The notes under the pieces were generated by a model. The model saw only the letters and a list, made by a program, of their open reading frames with translations, was not told the origin of the DNA and ran no database searches. From the NCBI RefSeq assembly GCF_030813235.1, contig NZ_JAUSUB010000013.1, positions 1-64,000 of the forward strand: a stretch of DNA of 64,000 nucleotides, given 5' to 3'. Below are positions 14,951-23,325 of this stretch, in pieces. The stretch comes from Cytobacillus purgationiresistens (lineage in GTDB: Bacteria; Bacillota; Bacilli; Bacillales; Cytobacillaceae). The translations under genes were made by a program, and so were the position numbers. The number at the start of each line of letters is the position of its first letter. Position 1 is the stretch's first letter.

Positions 14951-15211
14951 GAAGCGATTCAGTTCCCCAAAGGGGGATTATTTTTCCCCTTTTGCAAGTA
15001 GAACGAAAAACACGCATAGGCAATTGGTCAAGGGTGCTCTTAGCATAAAGTTTTTTATGTTGCGTTAGCGCCCTTAATAAAAAAGTTTTTGCCCCTTGAC
15101 CGATTGACTAGCCTTCTTAGCTTCCTGCCGGAAAGGTTCGGGTGTCCTACCGGCTGGAAGGTTAGAAGGCTTGCGCTGTTTTACGATTCGGAAGGCAAAG
15201 GGAAAAATAAT
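14951..15211 (-). ncRNA. Structured noncoding block S, copy 2
   Basis: Second copy of the block at 9004-9266, with only scattered substitutions and small indels over about 260 bp and all main stems preserved: GGTCAAGG/CCTTGACC, AGCCTTCT/AGAAGGCT, GCCGG/CCGGC and TCCCC/GGGGA. It ends about 55 bp before the ribosome binding site of the 14452-14886 gene. Preservation without an open frame in either copy indicates an RNA or DNA structural role. Confidence 0.6.
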
Positions 15212-15212
15212 C

Positions 15213-15242
15213 AAAAAAAAAAAGCTAACTTCAGTTAGCTTT
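15213..15242 (-). terminator. Terminator inside the noncoding module, copy 2
   Basis: AAAGCTAAC-TTCA-GTTAGCTTT with an 11-base T-run on the minus strand. It is unrelated in sequence to the copy 1 hairpin at the same position. Confidence 0.75.
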
Positions 15243-15326
15243 CTCAACGCCTTTAGTCTTTAAGGTTTTAGGGTTTTGAACTTCACTTCAGAGTCGGACG
15301 GATCGGCCGTCAGGCAAATGGAACAG

Positions 15327-15441
15327 GAACCTACGGAATGTAGGCGTTAGCCGTACAGACCGTGGTTATCGAGCCATTTAGACCGGAGCGAGATGCCATA
15401 GAATGTTAGGTTACGTTTTTTGTAACCTTACAATCTATGAG
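15327..15441 (-). ncRNA. Conserved upstream block T with hairpin, copy 2
   Basis: 15327-15380 matches 9378-9434. CCTAC-GGAAT-GTAGG forms a small hairpin; in copy 1 the corresponding pair is T-G instead of C-G, so pairing is retained. A long imperfect hairpin (15397-15414 with 15422-15439, 16 of 18 pairs, TTTTTT-type loop) follows. Probably the 5' part of a minus-strand RNA ending at the 15213-15242 terminator. Confidence 0.5.
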
Positions 15442-15454
15442 CAGACCCTTTAGG

Positions 15455-15611
15455 TGTAGCTTTGGAATAAAGTTTGATCAAAAACAACAAGCAAACCCAC
15501 ATTTTACGGTAAATGAAAAGAATCCGTTTTGAAAGAAAGATTGATCAAAACGGGGTAATTCTTTGTGAAATAATGTGCAATTTTTATAATAAAGTTTGAT
15601 CATTTTCTACT
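15455..15611 (+). repeat. Interspersed repeat R, copy 1 (about 155 bp)
   Basis: Begins GGAATAAAGTTTGATCAAAA and ends AAAGTTTGATCATTTTCT, with a central hairpin (AATCCGTTTTGA...TCAAAACGG). Closely related copies are at 29601-29751 and 32085-32236 in the same orientation, a partial one at 24281-24371 and inverted ones at 25077-25221 and 27391-27490. Noncoding. Confidence 0.8.
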
Positions 15612-15832
15612 GTTGATCTACAACCATCGCGCCCGATTACGGAACCACAGTAGATAAGCTTTTCATCACAGATTCTTCAACGTGATAAATTGTTCTACCT
15701 ACTATCACTCCTCGACATTTGAACTAGTTTAATATTCACAAATAAAATATTCATCACTCCAGTTTTAATCCTTTTTTACGTATGGTGAAGATTCATGGTA
15801 AATTCGTATAATATGAAAAAGTACCAAAGCTC

Positions 15833-15905
15833 CTAAAGCCTTGGTACTCCTGAGATGCGGTTGAGAGGAGTCGAACCTCCACGAGTTTAACCTCACTAAG
15901 CCCTC
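15833..15905 (-). other. tRNA-like T-arm remnant followed by a terminator
   Basis: On the minus strand GGAGG-TTCGACT-CCTCT has the form of a tRNA T-arm and is followed by CAACCGC. Then a strong terminator, AGTACCAA...TTGGTACT with a T-run (15836-15850 region), closes the transcript. No full cloverleaf can be drawn. It may be the attachment-site end of a tRNA carried off by an integrated element, or part of a small RNA. Confidence 0.35.
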
Positions 15906-16101
15906 AATTTTGCGTAACCGTAGAAATGATTATATTAACCTTAAGTAGCTATATAAAACCCTTCATTTTTACATCTATTGCAGTTTAAATTAGATGGTTA
16001 CGGAAAGAATTTGGAAAGAATTAAAGTAAAAAAAGACGAATAATCAACCGAATATATTTAAAAATAATCGTTTAAAAGCAGTTTACTGGTATACCGTTTA
16101 A

Positions 16102-16695
16102 TTAAATATCACAAGTTTTCATAATTTGAGTTATAGCTTGGTCAATTGATTTATAACTTATTCCGTCTCTTGCTTGTGTAGAAATTCCATACATAAAAGC
16201 TTCTATCAACGTGCACAAAACATCCGCTTTTACCTCTCTAGTTATCTCGCCGTTTTCTTGCCCTCTAATTATACATTCTTCTAAATTCAACCGAACTAAA
16301 GAACGTTCTTTAAAGATAAGATCACGTACATGGTTATTTTTTTCTGAACAAACATTTGCTGATAATACCAACATGCAACCAGTAGGATGGCTAGGATCTG
16401 TCTGCATTTTGGCTGTCTGTCTTAAAGCTTGCTCTATTGCTACTTTAGATTTAATCGACGTGTCAACTAAACAATCAGTCACTTTACCGTAAGAAGTGTT
16501 ATATCGATCAATAACTTCTTTGAACAGGTTCTCTTTAGAACCAAAAGCTGCATAAAAACTTGCAGATGATATACCCATCGCTTCTTTTAGCTGTGCAAGA
16601 GACGTAGATTCAAAACCTTGCTCCCAATATAAAACCATCGCTTTTGAAATTGCTAATTCTTTGTCAAATATACGTGGTCGTCCTGTTCGAGCCAT
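16102..16695 (-). CDS. TetR/AcrR-family repressor (197 aa)
   Basis: ATG at 16695 follows AAGGAGGTAAATGT. MARTGRPRIFDKELAISKAM... is a typical N-terminus, and the helix-turn-helix is at about residues 31-52 (TSLAQLKEAMGISSASFYAAF). The C-terminal half (residues 75-195) has the multi-helix pattern of YxaF/AcrR-type regulators that sense drugs. It is divergent from an MFS efflux gene with shared promoter DNA, so it almost certainly represses that gene and itself. Confidence 0.9.
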   Translation of the reverse strand: MARTGRPRIFDKELAISKAMVLYWEQGFESTSLAQLKEAMGISSASFYAAFGSKENLFKEVIDRYNTSYGKVTDCLVDTSIKSKVAIEQALRQTAKMQTDPSHPTGCMLVLSANVCSEKNNHVRDLIFKERSLVRLNLEECIIRGQENGEITREVKADVLCTLIEAFMYGISTQARDGISYKSIDQAITQIMKTCDI

Positions 16696-16721
16696 ACATT
16701 TACCTCCTTGAATACTTACTT

Positions 16722-16797
16722 ATATACTAATCGTTCCATAAATGATTGACAAGTATAAAAATACAAAGTAACATATGGATTGTTCGGTCCGTATGTT
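16722..16797. promoter_or_regulatory. Back-to-back promoters and TetR operator
   Basis: TTGACA (16746-16751), 17 bp and TAACAT form the MFS promoter on the plus strand. On the minus strand TTGTCA, read from the same bases, then 17 bp and TAGTAT serve tetR. An inverted repeat AACATATGGA / TCCGTATGTT (16770-16779 and 16788-16797, one mismatch) covers the MFS -10 and start region and is the likely operator. Confidence 0.7.
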
Positions 16798-16854
16798 ATG
16801 AATGGAGCTTTAGCTTTTTAAAAAAATAGAATAATAAAAAGGAGATAACTTAGC

Positions 16855-18039
16855 ATGTCTGATATTAGTCACACTCAAGTTTCTAATCCTAAATTACCAT
16901 TGATTAGTTTATTGGCACTTTCAATGGCTGGTTTTATCTGTATAATGACCGAAACTGTTCCAGCCGGTTTACTTCCTCACATTAGTAACGGCTTAAATGT
17001 TTCTACTCCACTTGCAGGGCAGTTAGTTACCTTATATGCAATTGGATCACTTGTAGCCGCTATACCGGTCACATTTGCAACCCAAAGCTGGAAGAGAAAA
17101 CCACTACTGCTTTTTGCAATCGGATTGTTTTTTATATTTAATACGATTACAGCTTTTTCTTCAAATTACACTTTAACTTTAGTTGCTCGATTTTTTGCAG
17201 GAGTAGGCGCTGGAATTGTCTGGAGTATGTTAACTGGATATGCAAGAAGGATGGTTGCCCCAGAATTAAAAGGTCGAGCTACAGCAATAGCTATGGTGGG
17301 AACACCTATTGCTCTGAGTTTAGGAGTACCAATAGGTACTATTTTAGGAGAATCCTTTGGTTGGAGAGCTGTTTTTATAATAATGTCGATATTAACTTTT
17401 ATCTTAATTATTTGGATTATAGTAAAAGTCCCTGACTTTCTTGGTAATTCAAGTGGAAATCAGGTTAGTATATATAAAGTGTTCACCATACCTGGAGTAC
17501 GTCCCATTTTATCTGTTGTTATCCTATGGATGATAGCTCATAACATTTTGTACACATATATTGCACCATTTCTTGTAGAGATGAACTTAGGTACGAAAGT
17601 AGGGATCTCATTATTTATCTTCGGTGGTCTTTCACTAATTGGTATATGGGTTACCGGTGTCTTAATTGATAAGAAACTTCGACTACTTGTCTTATTAAGT
17701 CTAATTGGTTTCTCATTGTCTACTTTGTTATTTCAATTCTCCGGTGGATATACTATTAGCATCTTTATTGGTATCGCCCTATGGGGAATAACGTTTGGTG
17801 GTGCTGCTACTTTATTACAAACTGCACTAGCTCAATCTGTTGGAGAAAAAAATGTAGACACGGCAATGTCTATGAATACCACAGTTTGGAATGCTGCTAT
17901 AGCAGGGGGAGGTATTATAGGAGGTATATTACTAGACTCATTTGGAAGTATCTCTTTCCCACTAACTATTCTTATACTAACCGTTCTAGCAATTGTTATC
18001 GTCGTCTCTAACAAAAAACATGCTTTCGTAAAACAATAA
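16855..18039 (+). CDS. MFS drug:H+ antiporter, DHA1 (12-TM) type (394 aa)
   Basis: ATG at 16855 follows AAGGAGATAAC. About 12 hydrophobic segments span the protein. Between helices 2 and 3, QSWKRKPLLLFAIG replaces the usual GR.GRR motif. Motif C-like GTPIALSLGVPIGTILG lies in helix 5 (about residues 147-166), a hallmark of antiporters. The beginning (MAGFICIMTETVPAGLLPHI) is like AraJ/YbcL-type exporters. With the divergent TetR gene it forms an inducible efflux cassette. The drug is unknown. Confidence 0.9.
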   Translation: MSDISHTQVSNPKLPLISLLALSMAGFICIMTETVPAGLLPHISNGLNVSTPLAGQLVTLYAIGSLVAAIPVTFATQSWKRKPLLLFAIGLFFIFNTITAFSSNYTLTLVARFFAGVGAGIVWSMLTGYARRMVAPELKGRATAIAMVGTPIALSLGVPIGTILGESFGWRAVFIIMSILTFILIIWIIVKVPDFLGNSSGNQVSIYKVFTIPGVRPILSVVILWMIAHNILYTYIAPFLVEMNLGTKVGISLFIFGGLSLIGIWVTGVLIDKKLRLLVLLSLIGFSLSTLLFQFSGGYTISIFIGIALWGITFGGAATLLQTALAQSVGEKNVDTAMSMNTTVWNAAIAGGGIIGGILLDSFGSISFPLTILILTVLAIVIVVSNKKHAFVKQ

Positions 18040-18165
18040 TATCTATTCTCCAGACCTGCCGAAAATTATTTAAGTCAAAATTGAAAATTGCGAACAGAAT
18101 GAGCTGGCTATGCGTAGTTTTAAGCCACACTTTGTGGACGTTTAAGCCAGTAAGACCGAGATAGG

Positions 18166-18200
18166 AAGCCATTGGAACAGTATCATTCCAATGGCTGTTT
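18166..18200 (+). terminator. Terminator downstream of the MFS gene
   Basis: AGCCATTGGAA...TTCCAATGGCT stem with an 8-base loop and a T-rich tail. Confidence 0.75.
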
Positions 18201-18281
18201 ATAATATTTAAAGCCCTTATCCTCTTGTTGGTTTTGAATAAATTTTGAGTAAAAGTATTGTTCCAATCCTTATTTATCCAC

Positions 18282-18336
18282 ATAAGAAAAGAAACCATTT
18301 TGAATAGAGATTGTTCAAAATGGTTTCTTTTCTTAT
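18282..18336. repeat. Perfect 23 bp inverted repeat hairpin
   Basis: The arms ATAAGAAAAGAAACCATTTT+GAA and its exact complement are separated by 9 bases (TAGAGATTG). The core TTTTGAA...TTCAAAA with an AGATTG loop resembles the centre of repeat R, so it may be a diverged copy. It lies between the MFS gene and germination operon 1 and can terminate transcription. Confidence 0.6.
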
Positions 18337-18486
18337 CGTAGAGTTTGCTGTATTTAATAAAGATTGATTATTTATAGTGGTTCTTCTTAAACTGCTTCAC
18401 AATATCTTCGTAGAGTTTACTTATAGAAAAAAGAAAATATGGCGATAGTAGTAGCATGATAATATTACCCTACTGGAGGATATCAA

Positions 18487-19575
18487 ATGACAAAGATCAC
18501 CATTTCACAGCTCTTCACTATCATCCTGTTAGGTACTGGTTTAAGCAATCATGTAATCGTTACTCCTATATTAATTAACGCTTCAGGTCGTGATGCATGG
18601 ATCAGCGTTATTATTGGTTATGCATTTATCCTTGTCTTTTCACTGTTATTGCTCTACGTAACAAGGCACTTCAAATCGGTATCTCTATTTGAATGGTTAT
18701 CATCCAAGTATTCTCCATTGCTAAGTCGGATTATAGCTATTTTTATAGTAGTTTACCTCCTAATAACAGGTTGGATTACCTTAAAAGAAACAGTTATGTG
18801 GACTGAAGAAACATTTTTGTTCAATACACCTACTATTTTTATAGCTCTGTTTTTGTTAGCTTGCTCCCTCTACATTTCATATGAAAAACTAAATGTCATT
18901 GCCATTTGTGCAGGTGTCTTACTTCCATTTGTTTTAATATTCGGCATATTTGTAGCAATTGGCACTATTCCTGATAAAAATTACCATCTTGTTACCCCGG
19001 TACTTGTGGAGAATGGATGGCAAGAGGTATTTCATGGTGCATTCATTGTCTTTAGTTCAATAATCGAAATTTTTTTAATAATAATTCTTCAGCACCAAGT
19101 TACACAAAAATTAAAATTCAAACATTTTATTGTTCTTACTACATTTTTGGCCATATTGACGGTTGGACCACTGCTTGGCACAATTGCAATATTTGGTGTA
19201 GAAGAAGCATCAAAACTTAGATATCCCTCTTTCTTTCAATGGAGAATCTTGGGGATTGGAACATATTTTAATCATCTAGATTTTTTATCGATTTATCAAT
19301 GGACATCTGGTAATTTTATTCATTTAGCAATTATTTTGTATTTAATTACAGAAGTCTTTGACATTAAAAAGAAAAAGCAGCGCGTTAATATACAAGTATT
19401 TATTTGTATCATTTATCTACTGGTCATTATAGCTCCTATATCAAATGAGGATTTTTTAATCTTTTTAAGTCGTTATTATTATATTATCTCCAGTGTAATT
19501 GGGGTGTTTATTACTCTCTTTATTGCATTATTAATTAAATTTTCCAAGAACAGGAGGAGTACCCAGGTTGAATAA
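18487..19575 (+). CDS. gerB-type: Spore germination permease subunit GerB type (362 aa), operon 1
   Basis: ATG at 18487 follows TGGAGG. The protein has ten hydrophobic segments and belongs to the spore-permease branch of the APC superfamily; the GerB subunit holds the germinant-binding site in the inner spore membrane. Family features include the N-terminal TISQLFTIILLGTG helix and polar breaks in the middle helices. It is followed by gerA- and gerC-type genes, overlapping by 8 bp, so three subunits of one receptor are encoded. Order B-A-C differs from the usual A-B-C. Which amino acid or sugar it senses cannot be read from sequence. Confidence 0.92.
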   Translation: MTKITISQLFTIILLGTGLSNHVIVTPILINASGRDAWISVIIGYAFILVFSLLLLYVTRHFKSVSLFEWLSSKYSPLLSRIIAIFIVVYLLITGWITLKETVMWTEETFLFNTPTIFIALFLLACSLYISYEKLNVIAICAGVLLPFVLIFGIFVAIGTIPDKNYHLVTPVLVENGWQEVFHGAFIVFSSIIEIFLIIILQHQVTQKLKFKHFIVLTTFLAILTVGPLLGTIAIFGVEEASKLRYPSFFQWRILGIGTYFNHLDFLSIYQWTSGNFIHLAIILYLITEVFDIKKKKQRVNIQVFICIIYLLVIIAPISNEDFLIFLSRYYYIISSVIGVFITLFIALLIKFSKNRRSTQVE

Positions 19576-21025
19576 TGAACAAACAAATGAAGAATATTTA
19601 ACTAGTCTCTTCAATAATTCGTCGGATATAACCATCGAGAAGCAATATCTATTTAGTCCTAAAGAGAAGCAAGCTATGCTAGTTATATACTGCAATGGTT
19701 TAATTGATAATAATGTTTTATTAAATTATATCCTCCCGGATATTCAAAATAAGTACTATAACAATGGTCTTAAAGGGATAGAACACTTAAATTCTTCAAA
19801 GCAAATGCATTGGTCTAAAAAGGAAGAGGATGTTGATGTAACTCTGCTAGAAAAAGTATTTAATGGATTTACAGTGATTGTAATAGCGGAAACCATCTAT
19901 TTCTTTAATATACCCAATCCACCAAAGCGTTCCATAGAAGAATCCAATTCGGAAGTATCCGTTCGAGGACCGAGGGATGCTTTTGTCGAAGACATTGGTA
20001 CAAACATTGCATTAGTTCGGAAACGAATTAAATCGAAATCCCTTGTTACGACTACCTTTGTTATTGGTGATAGAAGTCAAACGCAAGTAAAACTAGTCTA
20101 TCTGGTGGATATACAAAATAAAAAAATGATTAAAGAAGTGACTGAACGATTGAATAATATTAATATCGATTTTTTAAATGGTGACAATCAATTATTAGGG
20201 ATTCTTGGTGACAACAATTATTCACTTTTTCCTTTGTTAAAAGCAACATCTCGTCCTGATGGTGTTGTCAGTAGTTTAGCTGTAGGAAGATTTGCTATTT
20301 TTATGGATAATTCTCCGAATGTGCTTTTAGGTCCAGCTAATCTCGGATTATTACTTAAAACTGCTGAGGATGAACATACTCCTTATTACTATGGAACCTT
20401 TGAATTGATTCTTAGATTGTTTGGACTTATAATAGCTCTTTTTCTTCCATCTTTCTGGGTGGCTTTATCATCTTTTAATGCAGATCAAATTCCATTTCCA
20501 TTACTAGCTTCAGTAGCTTCATCTAGACTAGGTATCCCGTTTAATGCAACCTTTGAAATGCTATTAATGCTCATATTATTTGAACTGTTTCGTGAAGCGG
20601 GTGTTCGACTGCCTAAAGCAGTTGGACAAACTGTTGCGGTTGTTGGTGGGCTGATCGTGGGTAATGCTGCAATTCAAGCTGGAATCACTTCTCCAACCAT
20701 GTTGGTAATCTCTTCGCTTACGGTAGTCGCAACTTTCACCCTTGGGAACCAGGCGATATATGGAACTGTTTCCATTTTGAGATTTTCTTCTATACTTCTT
20801 TCATCAGTCTTAGGAATGTTTGGGTTTTTCATAAGCCTTTATGCAGTTCTTGGTTATCTCGCTAAACTCGAATCATTTGGATTGCCTTATTTAAGTCCAG
20901 TATCTCCGTTTGTGAAAAGAGATTTCTTTAAATCAGTTCTTAAGCGACCTGTAGTTAAACAGAATGAACGTGCATCAATACTTAACCCTATTGATAAGGA
21001 CAGACAGGGGGATGGAAAAAAATGA
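19568..21025 (+). CDS. gerA-type: Spore germination receptor subunit GerA type (485 aa), operon 1
   Basis: The TTG start at 19568 lies 10 bases after AGGAGG and overlaps the gerB stop. The N-terminal soluble half carries the family signature RGPRDAFVEDIGTNIALVRK (about residues 135-155), followed by five or six membrane helices from about residue 280 (GTFELILRLFGLIIALFLPS, LPKAVGQTVAVVGGLIVGNA). GerA subunits assemble with GerB and GerC into the receptor, and recent work shows oligomeric ion channels. The C-terminus is cytosolic and charged. It overlaps gerC by 4 bp (ATGA). It looks intact and functional. Confidence 0.95.
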   Translation: MNNEQTNEEYLTSLFNNSSDITIEKQYLFSPKEKQAMLVIYCNGLIDNNVLLNYILPDIQNKYYNNGLKGIEHLNSSKQMHWSKKEEDVDVTLLEKVFNGFTVIVIAETIYFFNIPNPPKRSIEESNSEVSVRGPRDAFVEDIGTNIALVRKRIKSKSLVTTTFVIGDRSQTQVKLVYLVDIQNKKMIKEVTERLNNINIDFLNGDNQLLGILGDNNYSLFPLLKATSRPDGVVSSLAVGRFAIFMDNSPNVLLGPANLGLLLKTAEDEHTPYYYGTFELILRLFGLIIALFLPSFWVALSSFNADQIPFPLLASVASSRLGIPFNATFEMLLMLILFELFREAGVRLPKAVGQTVAVVGGLIVGNAAIQAGITSPTMLVISSLTVVATFTLGNQAIYGTVSILRFSSILLSSVLGMFGFFISLYAVLGYLAKLESFGLPYLSPVSPFVKRDFFKSVLKRPVVKQNERASILNPIDKDRQGDGKK

Positions 21026-22149
21026 AACAATCAAAAATTTTAATAATATGCTTCATCTTATTATTCCTAACAGGATGTTGGGATGAGAAAGAAATTGGTG
21101 AAGTAGATTATATTACTACATTAGGAATTGACTATAAAGATGAAAACTATATTATTTATGTACAAATGCTTGATTTTTCTAATGTAGCTAAGCAAGAAGT
21201 CAGTAAAGTCTCACAACCCGCTCCTTTGTACATCGGTAAATCATCAGGTAAAAATATAAATGATGCTGTCTATAATTTATATCGAACAACACAACAACAG
21301 GTGAACTGGTCACATGTAGGAGCAATTATCTATTCAGAGTCCGTTTTAAAAAAAGGAATAGAGAACGTGGAGCAATCCTTAATAAAACACGGTGATTTTC
21401 GTTATACTCCATGGATGTTTGGAACAACGGAATCCATCGAAGAAATACTTAGTACTACAGGTTTCTTTCAATTGCCTCCATTATATACGATTTTGTATAA
21501 ACCAAACGATATGTATAAAATTTATTCATATATTGAACCGATGCGTATGCATAGGTTTATCTCTGAGTATAAAGAACCAGGGGGAACTGCCTTGCTACCT
21601 TCTCTAACTATTAATGAAACAGACTGGAAGCAATCGGTTGAAGAACCAGAATCGAAAAAATTATTACAAATAAATGGTGCGTTTCCAGTTAGCAATGGAA
21701 CATATAAGGAGTGGTTATCTTATGAGGAGATTGCTGGCCTTAGATGGACACAAACTCAATCTCAAAGCACACCGGTTGATATTGTCATAGGGGATGAAAT
21801 AAAAGGTACAGTAAGAATAATGAAACCATCTTCAAAAGTTTATTTGGTTAGAAAAGGAAATGATTTTCACTTTAATATAAATGTTGAAGCTGAAGGTACT
21901 TTAATAGATGCGGAAGACCAATTGTCTCTAAAAAAAATTCAAGAGTTAGTATCAAAACAGATAGAAAAAGAAATTAGAACAACCTATCTAAAAGGTATTG
22001 ATAAAGATGCAGATGTCTATAATCTGAAAAATATACTTTTTCATGATAGGATAAAACCCGAAAAATTAAAAGACTATCCATTAACTGCAGATTCCTTAAA
22101 CAAAATTACTGTCAACTTCATTTTGAAGAGCAAGGGGGCATATGAATAA
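21022..22149 (+). CDS. gerC-type: Spore germination lipoprotein GerC type (375 aa), operon 1
   Basis: ATG at 21022 overlaps the gerA stop (ATGA). A signal peptide (KILIICFILLFLTGC) ends in the lipobox LTGC with Cys near residue 18, followed by WDEKEIGEVDYITTLGIDYK, the standard Ger(x)C opening. The mature protein sits on the outer face of the inner spore membrane and is needed for receptor function. The length is normal. It is the last gene of the operon; an inverted repeat at 22243-22283 follows. Confidence 0.94.
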   Translation: MKQSKILIICFILLFLTGCWDEKEIGEVDYITTLGIDYKDENYIIYVQMLDFSNVAKQEVSKVSQPAPLYIGKSSGKNINDAVYNLYRTTQQQVNWSHVGAIIYSESVLKKGIENVEQSLIKHGDFRYTPWMFGTTESIEEILSTTGFFQLPPLYTILYKPNDMYKIYSYIEPMRMHRFISEYKEPGGTALLPSLTINETDWKQSVEEPESKKLLQINGAFPVSNGTYKEWLSYEEIAGLRWTQTQSQSTPVDIVIGDEIKGTVRIMKPSSKVYLVRKGNDFHFNINVEAEGTLIDAEDQLSLKKIQELVSKQIEKEIRTTYLKGIDKDADVYNLKNILFHDRIKPEKLKDYPLTADSLNKITVNFILKSKGAYE

Positions 22150-22242
22150 ATCAAAATGATCAATCTTTATTTCAAAGCCACACGAATATTATTGAAACTT
22201 TAAAAAATAAAAAATATATAGTTGAATCAATTTCATAATTGC

Positions 22243-22283
22243 CTTATTTAAAAATTCAGAGACGAACAGAATTTTTAAATAAG
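22243..22283. terminator. Inverted repeat after germination operon 1
   Basis: Perfect 15 bp arms CTTATTTAAAAATTC / GAATTTTTAAATAAG with an 11-base loop, 93 bp after the gerC stop. AT-rich; likely terminator. Confidence 0.6.
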
Positions 22284-22335
22284 TACGTTAAGTTATTGTC
22301 AGTTTCGCTGGTACTTCCCCTTGTTATTTGCTAGC

Positions 22336-22848
22336 TTATCTTAAGGAGGCCGGTGACTTGCCCGTCTTGGCCGATACGGAAAAATAACTCATCTCAAGGG
22401 GTGAGACGGGCTTTGGGTTCGGTTCTCCCGTCATATCCTCTGACACGCCGTCTTGGCTTTCATCCGAGCAGTCGCGGTAGTGGTAGTATCTTTCTCCCTC
22501 CAACTTCATGTCGATAAAATCGACGACCTGCTGCAGCGAGGCGATTTGGCTAACGATCTTTTCACGGTGGCTCCTTATGTGTTCTACCAGCTCAGGATAT
22601 TCTCCGGGATCTGCGTCGGCGGGGATTGCCAAAAACGGCCGCATTTCCTCCAGCGGCATCCCCGTTTTTTTCAGGCAGGATAGCAGCCAGATCGTATTGA
22701 TGTCTTCCTGCCGGTAGATGCGGTGCCCGTTGTCCTTCCGGTCCGCCCGAGGTAGCAGCGCGATCTTTTCGTAATAACGAATCGTGTCCTCGGAGATTCC
22801 TGTTTGCTCGGCGGTTTGCTTTATTGTAAAGGTTTGCTCTGCCATCAT
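22336..22848 (-). CDS. MerR-family regulator (170 aa)
   Basis: ATG at 22848 follows GGGAGGAAACAGG. The winged helix-turn-helix (FTIKQTAEQTGISEDTIRYY...LLPRADRKDNGHRIYRQEDI) is typical, followed by a coiled dimer helix (HIRSHREKIVSQIASLQQVV) and an unusual 40-residue acidic/proline tail. GC content is visibly higher than in the neighbours, suggesting recent transfer from a different host. It faces a divergent SDR remnant, and both promoters have the 19 bp spacer and dyad that MerR activators untwist. Confidence 0.88.
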   Translation of the reverse strand: MMAEQTFTIKQTAEQTGISEDTIRYYEKIALLPRADRKDNGHRIYRQEDINTIWLLSCLKKTGMPLEEMRPFLAIPADADPGEYPELVEHIRSHREKIVSQIASLQQVVDFIDMKLEGERYYHYRDCSDESQDGVSEDMTGEPNPKPVSPLEMSYFSVSAKTGKSPASLR

Positions 22849-22880
22849 CCTGTTTCCTCCCGGCGATTGCTTTTTTTTAC

Positions 22881-22980
22881 ATTATATGACTTGGTGCTAG
22901 CTCCAAGTCAAGTCTTTTATCCTTAGGACAAAAACTTTGCTTACGCGCCTTGACTTAGAGTCGACTCCAAGTTATAGAAT
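22881..22980. promoter_or_regulatory. Pair of MerR-type 19-bp-spacer promoters
   Basis: Minus strand: TTGACT (22911-22906), 19 bp, TATAAT (22886-22881) for merR. Plus strand: TTGACT (22950-22955), 19 bp, TAGAAT (22975-22980) for the SDR. Each spacer carries a dyad of the form ACTTrG...CyAAGT, the second centred on GTCGAC (22953-22972). Both genes are therefore likely activated through DNA untwisting by the MerR protein. Confidence 0.75.
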
Positions 22981-23026
22981 GTGTGCTATCAGGGAAAAAT
23001 ATCACACCATCAGGAGGAAACGTACA

Positions 23027-23233
23027 ATGAACACGAACCAACGAGAAAATATCGCACTGATTACTGGTGCAAGCAACGGGATCGGGTTGGAATTAACACG
23101 GAAGTTGCTGTCGGAAGGCTGGCAGGTGGTTGCTTTGAACCGTTCCGACTTTCCTGCGGATGATATGAGAATCCAAAAAGCCATCAATAGTGGATCGCTT
23201 CGTATTTATAAAATAGCGGATCTTGCCGATTAG
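23027..23233 (+). pseudogene. Truncated short-chain dehydrogenase (68 of about 250 aa)
   Basis: ATG at 23027 follows AGGAGG. It opens with the Rossmann TGASNGIG motif (ENIALITGASNGIGLELTRK) and stops after DLAD. The catalytic NNAG and YxxxK regions are missing, so the enzyme is non-functional. It was the target of the divergent MerR gene. The downstream sequence is unrelated, probably the result of a transposon deletion. Confidence 0.8.
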
Positions 23234-23325
23234 GGGTAGTACCAGCGTTCGTGCAACCAGGGGCAAAGTAGATTAGTAGATTGTAGATATTGCTCAAGTA
23301 CCTCTTGCTCCCCATGAATTGTTAG

